Shown: positions 12,791 to 19,912, counted from the first letter of the stretch. The stretch: 20,217 nucleotides of DNA from UBA1435 sp041663285 (GCA_041663285.1 JBAZSP010000021.1:1-20217); one strand, 5' to 3'. Program-made: numbers and translations. The notes: generated by a model not told the origin, from the letters alone.

Positions 12791-13153
12791 ATGAACTGGA
12801 AAAAAATAATTAGCCGAAGGAACGCTTTGGCATTTATTATATTTTTGATAGGGTTGCCGTGGGGAACAGGAGTGCCAGGATTGGCTAACTTTCCTTGGTC
12901 TAAACCACCAATACTAGTTTGGGCTAATCTCTTGGTGATATTCTATATGGATACATTATGGATAATTTTCTACCCTATCTTATGGATAATCGGAACTTTG
13001 GAAATTCTGAGGCTGGAAAATAACAATACAATATTATTAATAATATATTTAATATTGTTGACTGGATATAGCTGCGGTTTGGCCTTTCTAATAGATTCAT
13101 TATTGAAGGGAATTAGTAAAATATTGAGACAGAATGAAAAAAAGGTTAAGTAA
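12791..13153 (+). CDS. Small membrane protein, 120 aa
   Basis: Basic N-terminus (MNWKKIISRRN) and three to four hydrophobic segments: about residues 12-25, 42-68 (possibly two), and 78-105. The C-terminus is basic (KILRQNEKKVK), so it is probably cytoplasmic. No domain recognised. Its end overlaps by 20 nt the start of a second, similarly built membrane-protein frame (13134-13502) that carries an in-frame stop. Both have the pattern K-K, ALA/ILA-x-IIFL, then a Pro followed by Trp (here) or TGA (there), and may be paralogs. Confidence 0.65.
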   Translation: MNWKKIISRRNALAFIIFLIGLPWGTGVPGLANFPWSKPPILVWANLLVIFYMDTLWIIFYPILWIIGTLEILRLENNNTILLIIYLILLTGYSCGLAFLIDSLLKGISKILRQNEKKVK

Positions 13154-13502
13154 CAAAGCGATTTTGGCAATAATCATATTTTTAACTTTTGTGCCCTGAC
13201 TGATTGGAGCCGGACAGGACCGGGGCTTCTGGCAGCTGCAGCAAATATTACCCAAAGAGAGCGAAATGCCGCTTTATGCCTTCCGGCTATTGTACATATA
13301 CTCCCTGCTCTTTTTACCTGTATGGATGATTAACTTCTGGTTTGACGAATTTACCCATTATCAATATAGAATATTGTCCTGGTCGTTATTGACCGTTAAT
13401 GGAATGGTTTATTCGATATTTTTGGCTAATATTTTGACTAAGATATGGTCGACCAGCAAAAATATGGCTAAAACTTTTTATCGTAACAGTTTTCGGACTT
13501 AA
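13134..13502 (+). pseudogene. Small membrane protein gene broken by an in-frame TGA
   Basis: From the ATG at 13134 the frame encodes MKKRLSNKAILAIIIFLTFV and P, hits TGA at 13197-13199 (codon 22), then stays open for 100 more codons to the stop at 13500-13502. The part after the stop has further membrane segments (LLYIYSLLFLPVWMINFW, LTVNGMVYSIFLANILT). In the neighbouring 120-aa protein the equivalent position after IIFLIGLP is Trp (TGG), so TGG to TGA is the likely change. Restart at the internal ATG (13266) would give 78 aa without the first span. TGA is a normal stop in other genes here, so this is best read as a nonsense mutation, or readthrough if expressed. Confidence 0.6.
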
Positions 13503-14118
13503 CAAAACCGGCGGCTTGGGCATCTGATTCGGAACAAAACCATTGATCGCCCTGATCAAGTTCAAGGGCAACATTGGAATAATTGCCGCAGCCAGAAAAA
13601 AAGTAGGTTTTGCGGCCGTCCTTGATGTTGCCTTTGATGGTGCATTTGGGATTTTCCGGATTATGGGCTTGGAGGCATTTGGGGCTAAAGACACCGAGCT
13701 TTTTGGCTTTGGTAGACTGAAAGGCCGATTGAAGACGGGAGGATTCGGCGGAGGCGGTAGAAGTGAAGCGGGCCCAACCGGAAAGGATGAGGCGTTCGTT
13801 TACCAGGGTATTGTCGGGCAAATAGACCAAAGACAACAGACGGCCAAAATGATCATTTATATCCCCTACCAGGCGGACCTTTTGGCCTGATGGTAGAAGC
13901 TTTTGCAAAACTTCTTTGGCTTCGGGGCTACCACACAAATTAATTTCGGGGGCGTTGACACTCATTAGCCTGATCTCTTGCTGATTGTCGACTACAAAGG
14001 TATCACCGTCAATAACCCGGGAGACAGTATAATAATTACTTTTGGCTGATTTGTTGGCCAGAAAGAAGGCACCGAAAGCGGCGTTGAGAAGAAGAGAAAA
14101 AATAAGTATTAAACGAAT
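13468..14118 (-). CDS. Membrane-anchored thermonuclease-like (SNase) protein, non-ATG start
   Basis: The SNase fold is clear: RVIDGDTFVV (residues 34-43), IRLMSVNAPE (49-58), GRLLSLVYLP (92-101) and LVNERLILSGWARF. Relative to staphylococcal nuclease, R35, E43 and R87 match R50, E58 and R93, but the Ca ligand D40 is Asn (N55). A hydrophobic N-terminal anchor (LILIFSLLLNAAFGAFFLAN) precedes the domain. The C-terminal region (CTIKGNI, SGCGNYSN, WFCSESDAQAAGF) is a Cys-bearing module seen after SNase domains in related bacteria. The nearest ATG (13965) would remove the D-G-D-T and R50 elements, so translation must begin upstream, where only ATT (14118), ATA or ATC precede the anchor. The 3' end overlaps the convergent pseudogene by 35 bp. 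Confidence 0.75.
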   Translation of the reverse strand: MRLILIFSLLLNAAFGAFFLANKSAKSNYYTVSRVIDGDTFVVDNQQEIRLMSVNAPEINLCGSPEAKEVLQKLLPSGQKVRLVGDINDHFGRLLSLVYLPDNTLVNERLILSGWARFTSTASAESSRLQSAFQSTKAKKLGVFSPKCLQAHNPENPKCTIKGNIKDGRKTYFFSGCGNYSNVALELDQGDQWFCSESDAQAAGFVKSENCYDKKF

Positions 14119-14241
14119 TATGATTTAAGATACATGATTGAGGAAACTAAATTCAAGATACATGGGCAACAGACTTGATTCAGGAATAACATCTAAGCTC
14201 TAAATCCTAATATCTAAATCCTAAATAAATTCCAATTTTCA

Positions 14242-14330
14242 ATTTTCAAATTCTCCACCAGAGGTGGATTTCGCGAAGCTCAACAATGAATTTATAAATT
14301 AATAAATTTGTAAAACAATAAAGACTAAGT
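14242..14330. repeat. 89-bp perfect dispersed repeat (copy 2)
   Basis: Identical to 10901-10989. The rest of 14125-14381 is AT-rich repeat filler (CTAAATCCTAATATCTAA type) with the AGGAATAACATCTAAGCTC piece also found near 6642; no gene seen. Confidence 0.9.
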
Positions 14331-14381
14331 TTACTAATATAATTTAAAAATTTAAGAAAACTAACTGAAAAGGGGCTGAAG

Positions 14382-15380
14382 CTAAAGTCCCATAGCCTTT
14401 AAGACTTCGGCCAGAGTTTTTTGAGCTTCGGCGGCGGCGGCCAGAGAGCCGGAGCGAATAATTTCTTCGATTTCGGCAGGATTTTTTTCGTACTTTGACC
14501 TTTTGGCCCGAATGGGATCTAAAAATTTATTGATAGCGGCAGCTAATTTTGTTTTGACTTCAACATCGCCTACCTGGCCTTTTAGATAGCGACTTTTTAG
14601 ATCTTCGACTTCGGATTTGTTGGGATTAAAAGCGTCATGGTAAATAAAAACCGGATTACCGTCTACCCTACCGGGGTCGGTTGCCCGAATACGGCTGGGA
14701 TCGGTATACATGTTTTTGACTTTTTGAATGACGGTGGCTTCTTCGTCGGAGAGATAAATACAATTACCAATGGATTTGGACATTTTGGCTTGGCCATCGG
14801 TGCCGACAAGACTGGGAACATCGCCGATTAGGGCCTTGGGGACGGGGAAAACTTCACCATAGGTTTTGTTGAAGGTGTCGGCGATTTCGCGAGTGACCTC
14901 GATGTGGCTTTCCTGATCTTTGCCGACAGGGACCAGATTGGCTTTGACCATTAAAATATCGGCGGCCTGAAGAACCGGGTAAGTGAGAAGCCCGAGAGAG
15001 GGCTTTTCGATGTGAAGATCGTGCATGACTTCCTTGAGCGTGGGAACCCGCTGGGCTCGGGGAACGGTGACAAGCATGGAAAATATAAGGGAAAGATAGG
15101 CGACCTGGGGAACCCGAGACTGCTGGTAAATGACGCATTTGGAGGGATCAATACCAACAGATATATAATCCAAAACTAATCCCCTAGCCCGAGAATTGAT
15201 GGTGGAAGTTTTTTCTTTGGTGGGGGCAGTGGTTAAGGTGTGAAGATCGGCAATTATAAAAAAACAATCGTAAGAATCCTGGAGCTTGACCCGATTTTGA
15301 AGGGAGCCGACAAAGTGGCCAAGATGGAGAGGGCCGGTAGGCCGGTCGCCAGTGAGGATGCGGGGTTTGGATTGAGTCAT
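14382..15380 (-). CDS. trpS: Tryptophan--tRNA ligase
   Basis: This class I aminoacyl-tRNA synthetase charges tRNA-Trp in the cytoplasm. The N-terminus has GDRPTGPLHLGHFVGSL (residues 11-27), with the HIGH motif as HLGH (19-22). The KMSKS loop is exact at 199-203 (AKMSKSIGN). YPVLQAADILM and GKDQESHIEVTREIA are family-specific substrate-pocket segments. The length of 332 residues is normal. The start is placed at 15380 (MTQSKPRIL) rather than the ATG at 15401 because an extended -10 box TGTTAAAAT overlaps the earlier ATG and lies 11 nt before this one. The gene appears to be transcribed alone. Standard TrpRS, confidently identified. Confidence 0.96.
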   Translation of the reverse strand: MTQSKPRILTGDRPTGPLHLGHFVGSLQNRVKLQDSYDCFFIIADLHTLTTAPTKEKTSTINSRARGLVLDYISVGIDPSKCVIYQQSRVPQVAYLSLIFSMLVTVPRAQRVPTLKEVMHDLHIEKPSLGLLTYPVLQAADILMVKANLVPVGKDQESHIEVTREIADTFNKTYGEVFPVPKALIGDVPSLVGTDGQAKMSKSIGNCIYLSDEEATVIQKVKNMYTDPSRIRATDPGRVDGNPVFIYHDAFNPNKSEVEDLKSRYLKGQVGDVEVKTKLAAAINKFLDPIRAKRSKYEKNPAEIEEIIRSGSLAAAAEAQKTLAEVLKAMGL

Positions 15381-15391
15381 AGTGATTGATA

Positions 15392-15400
15392 ATTTTAACA
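15392..15400 (-). promoter_or_regulatory. Extended -10 promoter of trpS
   Basis: TGTTAAAAT on the minus strand (hexamer TAAAAT at 15397-15392). The expected +1 is about 5 nt before the ATG at 15380, so the leader is nearly absent. Confidence 0.5.
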
Positions 15401-15427
15401 TTTAAGTCGCTTGGGTGACTTTGGTGA

Positions 15428-15664
15428 CTGAAGCAAAAGAGGTATCTACCTTCGTCCTTAGATAAACAGAAAACCCACGACCTGACGGCCGGGACTTTCC
15501 CCACCAGTGCGGATAGATTTTTGCTGACTTGGAATAAAATTAAAATAGAAGGCAGGGTCTACTTTGGCAGGCCGGAAGTAAGAAGGGAAGAAGGTTTGCC
15601 GGGAAAGTCTTTTATTATTGAACACGTTCCTGGAGAGATAGTAGGTAATAGAGAGTCTAAATAA
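15428..15664 (+). pseudogene. Open frame of 78 codons without an ATG start, possible gene remnant
   Basis: The plus-strand frame is open from a TGA at 15425 to the TAA at 15662-15664. It reads sensibly, for example THDLTAGTFPTSADRFLLTW, NKIKIEGRVYFGRPEVRREE and KSFIIEHVPGEIVGNRE. Composition (Lys, Glu, Gly, Arg) is more protein-like than the opposite-strand ORF at 15458-15769. There is no ATG, GTG or good TTG at its 5' end; the first codon after the stop is CTG. It could be the 3' part of a decayed gene or a gene with an unusual start. No family recognised. Confidence 0.3.
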
Positions 15665-15669
15665 TAGTG

Positions 15670-15675
15670 TATAAT
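15670..15675 (+). promoter_or_regulatory. -10 box of rplY
   Basis: Perfect TATAAT 76 nt before the rplY ATG, giving the longest leader seen for a protein gene here. The leader contains GGGGAGGT (15698-15705), then a palindrome, then the ATG. Confidence 0.5.
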
Positions 15676-15708
15676 AGGGAATCTTTAATAGAGCCGAGGG
15701 GAGGTAAT

Positions 15709-15722
15709 CCGCCAGTTGGCGG
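15709..15722 (+). repeat. Palindrome between Shine-Dalgarno-like site and rplY start
   Basis: CCGCCAGTTGGCGG is a perfect hairpin of the dispersed CCGCC-x-GGCGG family. It lies between a strong Shine-Dalgarno-like GGGGAGGT and the ATG 46 nt further on. Folding it would shorten the gap but not to normal spacing. Confidence 0.6.
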
Positions 15723-15751
15723 ACGAAGGCCCGGCAGGCTAAACAAAAAAA

Positions 15752-16438
15752 ATGGCAAAAATTGGACACCAGATTGAAGCAAAATTAAGAGAAGTTAAGG
15801 GCAAGAAGGTAAAAAACCTAAGAAACCAGGGACTGACACCGTCGACTGTTTACGGAAAAGGAATGGAGTCAATCAGTATTAGTGTGGATTCCAAAATCCT
15901 CCAAAAAACCTTGGAAGAAGTGGGCAGCTCGGGACTAGTAAACCTGAAGGTTGAAGATAAAGAATACCCAATAATGTTTAGAAACCCACAATACCACCCG
16001 GTTGAGGGAAATGTGCTGCATGTTGATTGCTATAAAGTGAACCTGAAAGAAAAGATTAAGGCGATGGTGCCGATAGAGCTGGTGGGAGAATCATCATCGG
16101 TTAAAAACGGCAATGTGCTGGTAGAGGTGGCCAATGAAATAGAAGTAGAAGGATTACCGACTGATTTGCCGGAACGGATTGAAGTGGACATAACTAAACT
16201 AGCCGAGGTTGACGCGATGATTACAGTGGCCGACCTGATAGTGGACACGACAAAAATTACGATTCTGACTGACATGGACCAAGTGATTGTAAAGACCGAA
16301 GAACCAAAGATTGAGGAAGAGCCGGTAGCAACCGAGGCCGTAGAACCGGGAGCAGTACCAGCGACGGAACAGAAGACACCGGAAGAGAAAGAGGCAGAGG
16401 AAAAAGCTAAGGCAGAGGAAAAGAAAGAAGAAAAGTAA
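15752..16438 (+). CDS. rplY: 50S ribosomal protein bL25 (CTC/TL5 type)
   Basis: bL25 binds 5S rRNA in the large subunit. Residues 1-90 form the L25 domain: GKKVKNLRNQGLTPSTVYGK near the N-terminus, and YPIMFRNPQYHPVEGNVLHVD about 73-93. Residues about 95-185 form the TL5/CTC C-terminal domain (KAMVPIELVGES, LPERIEVDITKLAEVDAMIT). An acidic Glu/Ala/Lys tail (186-228) is low-complexity and common in this type. The ATG is preceded by an A-rich run without a nearby Shine-Dalgarno site. It lies divergent from trpS. The identification is strong. Confidence 0.94.
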   Translation: MAKIGHQIEAKLREVKGKKVKNLRNQGLTPSTVYGKGMESISISVDSKILQKTLEEVGSSGLVNLKVEDKEYPIMFRNPQYHPVEGNVLHVDCYKVNLKEKIKAMVPIELVGESSSVKNGNVLVEVANEIEVEGLPTDLPERIEVDITKLAEVDAMITVADLIVDTTKITILTDMDQVIVKTEEPKIEEEPVATEAVEPGAVPATEQKTPEEKEAEEKAKAEEKKEEK

Positions 16439-16531
16439 ACTCTTGATTCATGAAACATGATTCAGGAATAACAGCAAAACTCTAAATCCTAAGTTCTAAA
16501 TTCTAAATAAACTCAAAATTCAAACGATTTA

Positions 16532-16556
16532 AACCCAAAAGAAGATAGGTTGGGTT
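16532..16556 (-). terminator. Weak hairpin downstream of the valS operon
   Basis: AACCCAA / TTGGGTT stem of 7 bp with an 11-nt loop. On the minus strand it is followed by TAAAT and AT-rich DNA. It sits 27 nt after the stop of the 156-aa gene and may also end rplY transcripts from the other side. Confidence 0.35.
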
Positions 16557-16582
16557 ACCTATGTAGCTTAAACGATGAATAC

Positions 16583-17053
16583 TCATTGGGAGAGCTGGAG
16601 ATAGAACTTGGCGATGTCGGGACGGACGGGATCCTGATCGTAGGCCAAAGAGACGTATTTGGCGGCTTGGGGGCGGTCGTTGAGAAGCAAATAATAACGG
16701 GCGATGGTTAGGCATTCTTCGACAGTAAGGGCGTTTTTGGACGTCAAATAGGTGAGGGATTTGCGGATTTCGCTGGGCTGGCTTTGGGATTTATAAACAA
16801 ACAGATCAGGAGAGTAAAGATCAGATTCCAACTTGGCGGCAGTTGACCAATCACCTTTTTGGGCAAAATAATACCAGGACTGGAGGCGGGCAAAATAACG
16901 GTCACCCCGGGAAAAGGAAAAGAGACGGGAACGGGCCTGGACTAAAGGATCGGGCGAAGTAATATAGTGGTATTGATTCAGGGCAGCGATAGCAACCAGA
17001 GAAATACAAACCAGGGCAGCCAGGATTTTATTTAACGGAAGACTTGGAATCAT
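16583..17053 (-). CDS. Membrane-anchored TPR-like protein, 156 aa
   Basis: An N-terminal membrane anchor (about residues 8-26, NKILAALVCISLVAIAALN) is followed by a helical domain. Helix pairs such as SWYYFAQKGDWSTAAKLESD, ECLTIARYYLLLNDRPQAAK and YVSLAYDQDPVRPDIAKFYL carry the small-residue and aromatic spacing of tetratricopeptide repeats. TPR proteins serve as protein-binding scaffolds; the partner is unknown. The ATG lies 26 nt inside the end of valS, so it is co-transcribed and probably translationally coupled with it. No functional link to valS is evident. I call the TPR fold with moderate confidence. Confidence 0.75.
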   Translation of the reverse strand: MIPSLPLNKILAALVCISLVAIAALNQYHYITSPDPLVQARSRLFSFSRGDRYFARLQSWYYFAQKGDWSTAAKLESDLYSPDLFVYKSQSQPSEIRKSLTYLTSKNALTVEECLTIARYYLLLNDRPQAAKYVSLAYDQDPVRPDIAKFYLQLSQ

Positions 17054-19370
17054 GGGGAGTGGGCCAGGAGGAAACCGCTAACATTTTTTCGGATAGACCG
17101 AGACGGGCAACTAGTTGCTGATAGACAGATTCGGTGACGAAAGGAATAAAAGGATGGAGAAGCTTAAGACAGGTAATTAAAACGTAAAAAAGGATGGGCA
17201 AAGCATCTTCGCCCCGGGATTTGACGGATTCGATATAAATGTCACAAAACTCATGCCAGAAGAACTGGTAAAGACCTTCGGAAGCTTGGCCGAAATGGTA
17301 AGAATTCAGATGTTTGGTGGTGGAAACAATAAGGGCGTCGAGCTTTTGAAGAATAGCGAGATCGGCTGGATTTAAATCCCTCTCGGCTTCGCCGTTTCTC
17401 CCTTTGAATAAAGGGAGATTGAAATTTATTTTTAAATCAGGGTTACTTGATTGGAGTTGATCCAATTTCATTAAGATAAAGCGGGAGGCATTCCAAATTT
17501 TGTTGACAAAATTACGGTGAGCCCGGATCTTGTCCTCAGAAATGGCGATATCGGCCGCCGGGGCAACTCCATAAACTAAAGCAAAGCGAAGGGCGTCGGT
17601 GCCGTAGGTTTGAGTCATAGAAACGGGATCGATAACATTGCCTTTGGATTTACTCATTTTTTGACCGGCTTTGTCGACCACCCGGGCGTGGATATGGACG
17701 GTTTTGAAGGGAACGTCGCCGGCCAGATAAAGACCAAACATGATCATGCGGGCGACCCAGAAAAAGAGAATATCCCAAAGAGTATCGAGAACTGAGGTCG
17801 GGTAAAAATAGGCAAAATCTGGAGATGATTGGGAGGGATCGGCGGGGTTGAAGCCAAGAGTATTTAGGGGCCATTGGCCGGAAAGAAACCAGGTGTCGAA
17901 GGTGTCGGTTTCCTGAAGAAGATGGGAGGAGCCGCATTTGGGACACGAAGAGGGCTCGTCGACGTAATAGGTGGTATCGACCGGAGCCGACAGTGACTGA
18001 AGACCTGACTTAATGACTTCGTAGGAATAATTGGCCTTAAGATCAGAATAGAGGCCGGTAACGACCGTTTTGTCGGGAGTGATGAAATTTAACTTGATAC
18101 CCGGGTGGCACTCGAGACAGTACCAGGCGGGAAGACGCGGACCCCAAACAATTTGGCGGCTGATGTTCCAATCCCGGATGTTTTGCATCCAGTCGGTAAA
18201 TTGCTTTTTGAAACGGAGAGGAAAAAACTTGACTTGGCCTTTTTGGGCGGCGGCCAGAGCCGGCTTGGCCAAGGAATCAATTTTGACAAACCATTGGGGC
18301 ATAACCATGGGCTCGATAACGTGCTTACATTTGTAGCAGCGACCAATCCGGTGCTGATATTGATCGTCGACTTTGATCAACATCCCGCTGGCTTTCATAT
18401 CTTCGACTACTTTTTGGCGGGCTTGAGAGACAGTAAGACCGGCATATTTACCAGTTAATTCGTTAAGACGGCCGTCAAAACCAATAACCCTTTTAATAGC
18501 CAGATGGTGACGAAGGCCGGCTTCAAAATCGTCGGGATCGTGGGCCGGAGTGATTTTGACGACACCGGTACCGAATTGCATATCGACCATGTCGTCAGCA
18601 ATTACTTTTACTTTAAAAGGGCCAATGAGGCCATCAACAGTAATTTCCTGGCCGATGTATTGCTGATACCGCGTATCTTTGGGATTTACGGCTACGGCGG
18701 TATCGCCAAACTTGGTTTCGGGCCGGGTGGTAGCCAGAGTGAAGGGGCCATACTTCATGTAATAAAGGCTGGTGACTTCATCGACATAATCAACTTCGAG
18801 ATTGGAAAAGGCGGTGCCGCAGTGGGTACAGTAGTTGACGATTTTTTCGGCCCGATAAACCAATCCGTCGTGGTGAAGTTTTTTGAAGACAGCTAAAATA
18901 TTTTTGACAATGGCCGGCTCAAGGCTGTAATGGTAACGGGTCCAGTCCATAGAAAAGCCCAACTGCTTCATTTGCTTGATATTGATTTCGCGGTTGGTTT
19001 CGACAAAATCCCAAATCATCCGATAAAGGGTTTCGCGGTCGAAATCAAAACGGGACTTGCCCTCTTTTTGGAGCTTTTTTTCGAAAACGAATTGGGTTTC
19101 GATACCGGCGTGATCGGAGCCGGGCAGCCAGAGGACTGAATCCCCCAACAAACGGTGATAACGGCAAAGAATATCCTGAATAGTAAAAAGGGCGTGGCCC
19201 ATGTGCATGGGATCGTTGGCGTTGGGCAGAGGCAAGATGATGGAATAAGGCTTTCCGCCAGAGGCGGATTTCGCTTTGCTCAATTTGCCGATTTTGGCGG
19301 TAAAAACATCGGCAGATTCCCAAAGTTTGTAAATATCGGGCTCGGAAGATGGAGTATAGGCCTTGTCCAT
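17028..19370 (-). CDS. valS: Valine--tRNA ligase
   Basis: Class I synthetase charging tRNA-Val. HIGH motif as HMGH (residues 56-59), then PGSDHAGIETQ as in ValRS rather than the IleRS form. An editing domain follows with FATTRPET-type sequence (TLATTRPETKFGDTAVAVNP) and THDPDDFEAG-like AHDPDD. Zinc-binding Cys pairs are seen (YCTHCG, CYKCKH, YCLECH, CPKCGS), and KMSKSKGN is exact at 571-578. At about 780 residues it is shorter than E. coli ValRS and lacks the C-terminal coiled-coil arm. The ATG at 19370 (MDKAYTP) is chosen because TATAAT lies 6 nt before it. Two insertions, at about residues 30-40 and 647-665, are encoded by intergenic-type palindromic repeats. Confidence 0.95.
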   Translation of the reverse strand: MDKAYTPSSEPDIYKLWESADVFTAKIGKLSKAKSASGGKPYSIILPLPNANDPMHMGHALFTIQDILCRYHRLLGDSVLWLPGSDHAGIETQFVFEKKLQKEGKSRFDFDRETLYRMIWDFVETNREINIKQMKQLGFSMDWTRYHYSLEPAIVKNILAVFKKLHHDGLVYRAEKIVNYCTHCGTAFSNLEVDYVDEVTSLYYMKYGPFTLATTRPETKFGDTAVAVNPKDTRYQQYIGQEITVDGLIGPFKVKVIADDMVDMQFGTGVVKITPAHDPDDFEAGLRHHLAIKRVIGFDGRLNELTGKYAGLTVSQARQKVVEDMKASGMLIKVDDQYQHRIGRCYKCKHVIEPMVMPQWFVKIDSLAKPALAAAQKGQVKFFPLRFKKQFTDWMQNIRDWNISRQIVWGPRLPAWYCLECHPGIKLNFITPDKTVVTGLYSDLKANYSYEVIKSGLQSLSAPVDTTYYVDEPSSCPKCGSSHLLQETDTFDTWFLSGQWPLNTLGFNPADPSQSSPDFAYFYPTSVLDTLWDILFFWVARMIMFGLYLAGDVPFKTVHIHARVVDKAGQKMSKSKGNVIDPVSMTQTYGTDALRFALVYGVAPAADIAISEDKIRAHRNFVNKIWNASRFILMKLDQLQSSNPDLKINFNLPLFKGRNGEAERDLNPADLAILQKLDALIVSTTKHLNSYHFGQASEGLYQFFWHEFCDIYIESVKSRGEDALPILFYVLITCLKLLHPFIPFVTESVYQQLVARLGLSEKMLAVSSWPTPHDSKSSVK
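17373..17418. repeat. Palindromic repeat embedded in valS coding sequence (C-terminal part)
   Basis: AAATCCCTC, then the hairpin CGGC-TTC-GCCG, then TCTCCCTTT / AAAGGGAGA with loop GAAT. The same modules form the intergenic hairpin after the 265-aa gene (ATCCCTC followed by CTCCCTTT-GAGG-AAAGGGAG, 12562-12597). In valS it encodes NLPLFKGRNGEAERDLN, a stretch out of character with the family. Confidence 0.7.
19252..19284. repeat. Palindromic repeat embedded in valS coding sequence (N-terminal part)
   Basis: TTCCGCCAGAGGCGGATTTC followed by GCTTTGCTCAA closely matches the intergenic TCCACCAGAGGTGGATTTC followed by GCGAAGCTCAA of the 89-bp repeat (10913-10941, 14253-14281). In valS it encodes LSKAKSASGGK, just before the conserved PYSIILPLPNAN. 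Confidence 0.7.
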
Positions 19371-19376
19371 GGGAGT

Positions 19377-19382
19377 ATTATA
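19377..19382 (-). promoter_or_regulatory. -10 box implying leaderless valS mRNA
   Basis: Perfect TATAAT on the minus strand, 6 nt (ACTCCC) before the ATG at 19370. Confidence 0.6.
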
Positions 19383-19553
19383 TAGCAAAAATCAAAAATC
19401 TCCGCCAAAGGCGGATCAGCCTATGGCTGAAAATATCAAAGATCAAAAATCTCTACCAAAGGCACCCACCAGAGGCGGATCGACTGATATACGAATAATT
19501 TCTAATTTTTAATTTATCCCACCAAAGGTGCCCTCCAAAGGCGGGCAGGGATT

Positions 19554-19602
19554 GTATTAGGCAAAATTTGGCATTACATTTCAAATTTTGACCTGAAAAT
19601 AC
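19554..19602. repeat. 52-bp inverted-repeat element (copy 2, slightly shortened left arm)
   Basis: Same element as 2622-2673; the left arm reads GTATTAGGCAAAATTTGG, missing three to four bases of the TTTTAA segment. Like copy 1, it is preceded by CCAAAGGCGGGCAGGGATT. Confidence 0.75.
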
Positions 19603-19788
19603 TAAAATTTCTAATCAATTTAAAATATCTAATTTTTAAATTTATAAAACTAAGTGACCTAAAGTTACTTAAGGAGCTTAAGTAAGCCTAAGAGAATTAA
19701 GAAATCCACCTACGCCAAGGCTTCGGCGGGCGAGGGAAAAGGGAGAGAACTAGTAAATAATTATTTAAATAGTAAAGACTAGGTTACT

Positions 19789-19912
19789 TAATATAATTTA
19801 AGAATTTAATAATTTAAGAAACTGAGGGGATGAGAGGCTTTAGATAGAAAGAAGAGATTGCTTCTCCTCCAGAGGCGGTCCCGCCAACAGCTTCGCAGTT
19901 TAGGCGGGCAGG
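19789..19912. repeat. About 130-bp dispersed repeat (copy 2)
   Basis: Matches 10994-11124, with one AATTTAAG unit fewer and a few substitutions in the middle. It ends in the GC-rich palindromic block 19870-19909. Confidence 0.85.

Noticed and set aside
13197..13199. Reassigned TGA (Trp or Gly) as in some CPR or Mycoplasma lineages
   Set aside because: TGA terminates the FtsL-like gene and the 222-aa gene here, and no conserved gene such as trpS, valS or rplY contains an internal TGA.
15458..15769. 103-aa minus-strand ORF as a gene
   Set aside because: It overlaps the rplY start and its promoter; the Phe/Tyr/Arg-rich translation looks like the reverse of the plus-strand frame.
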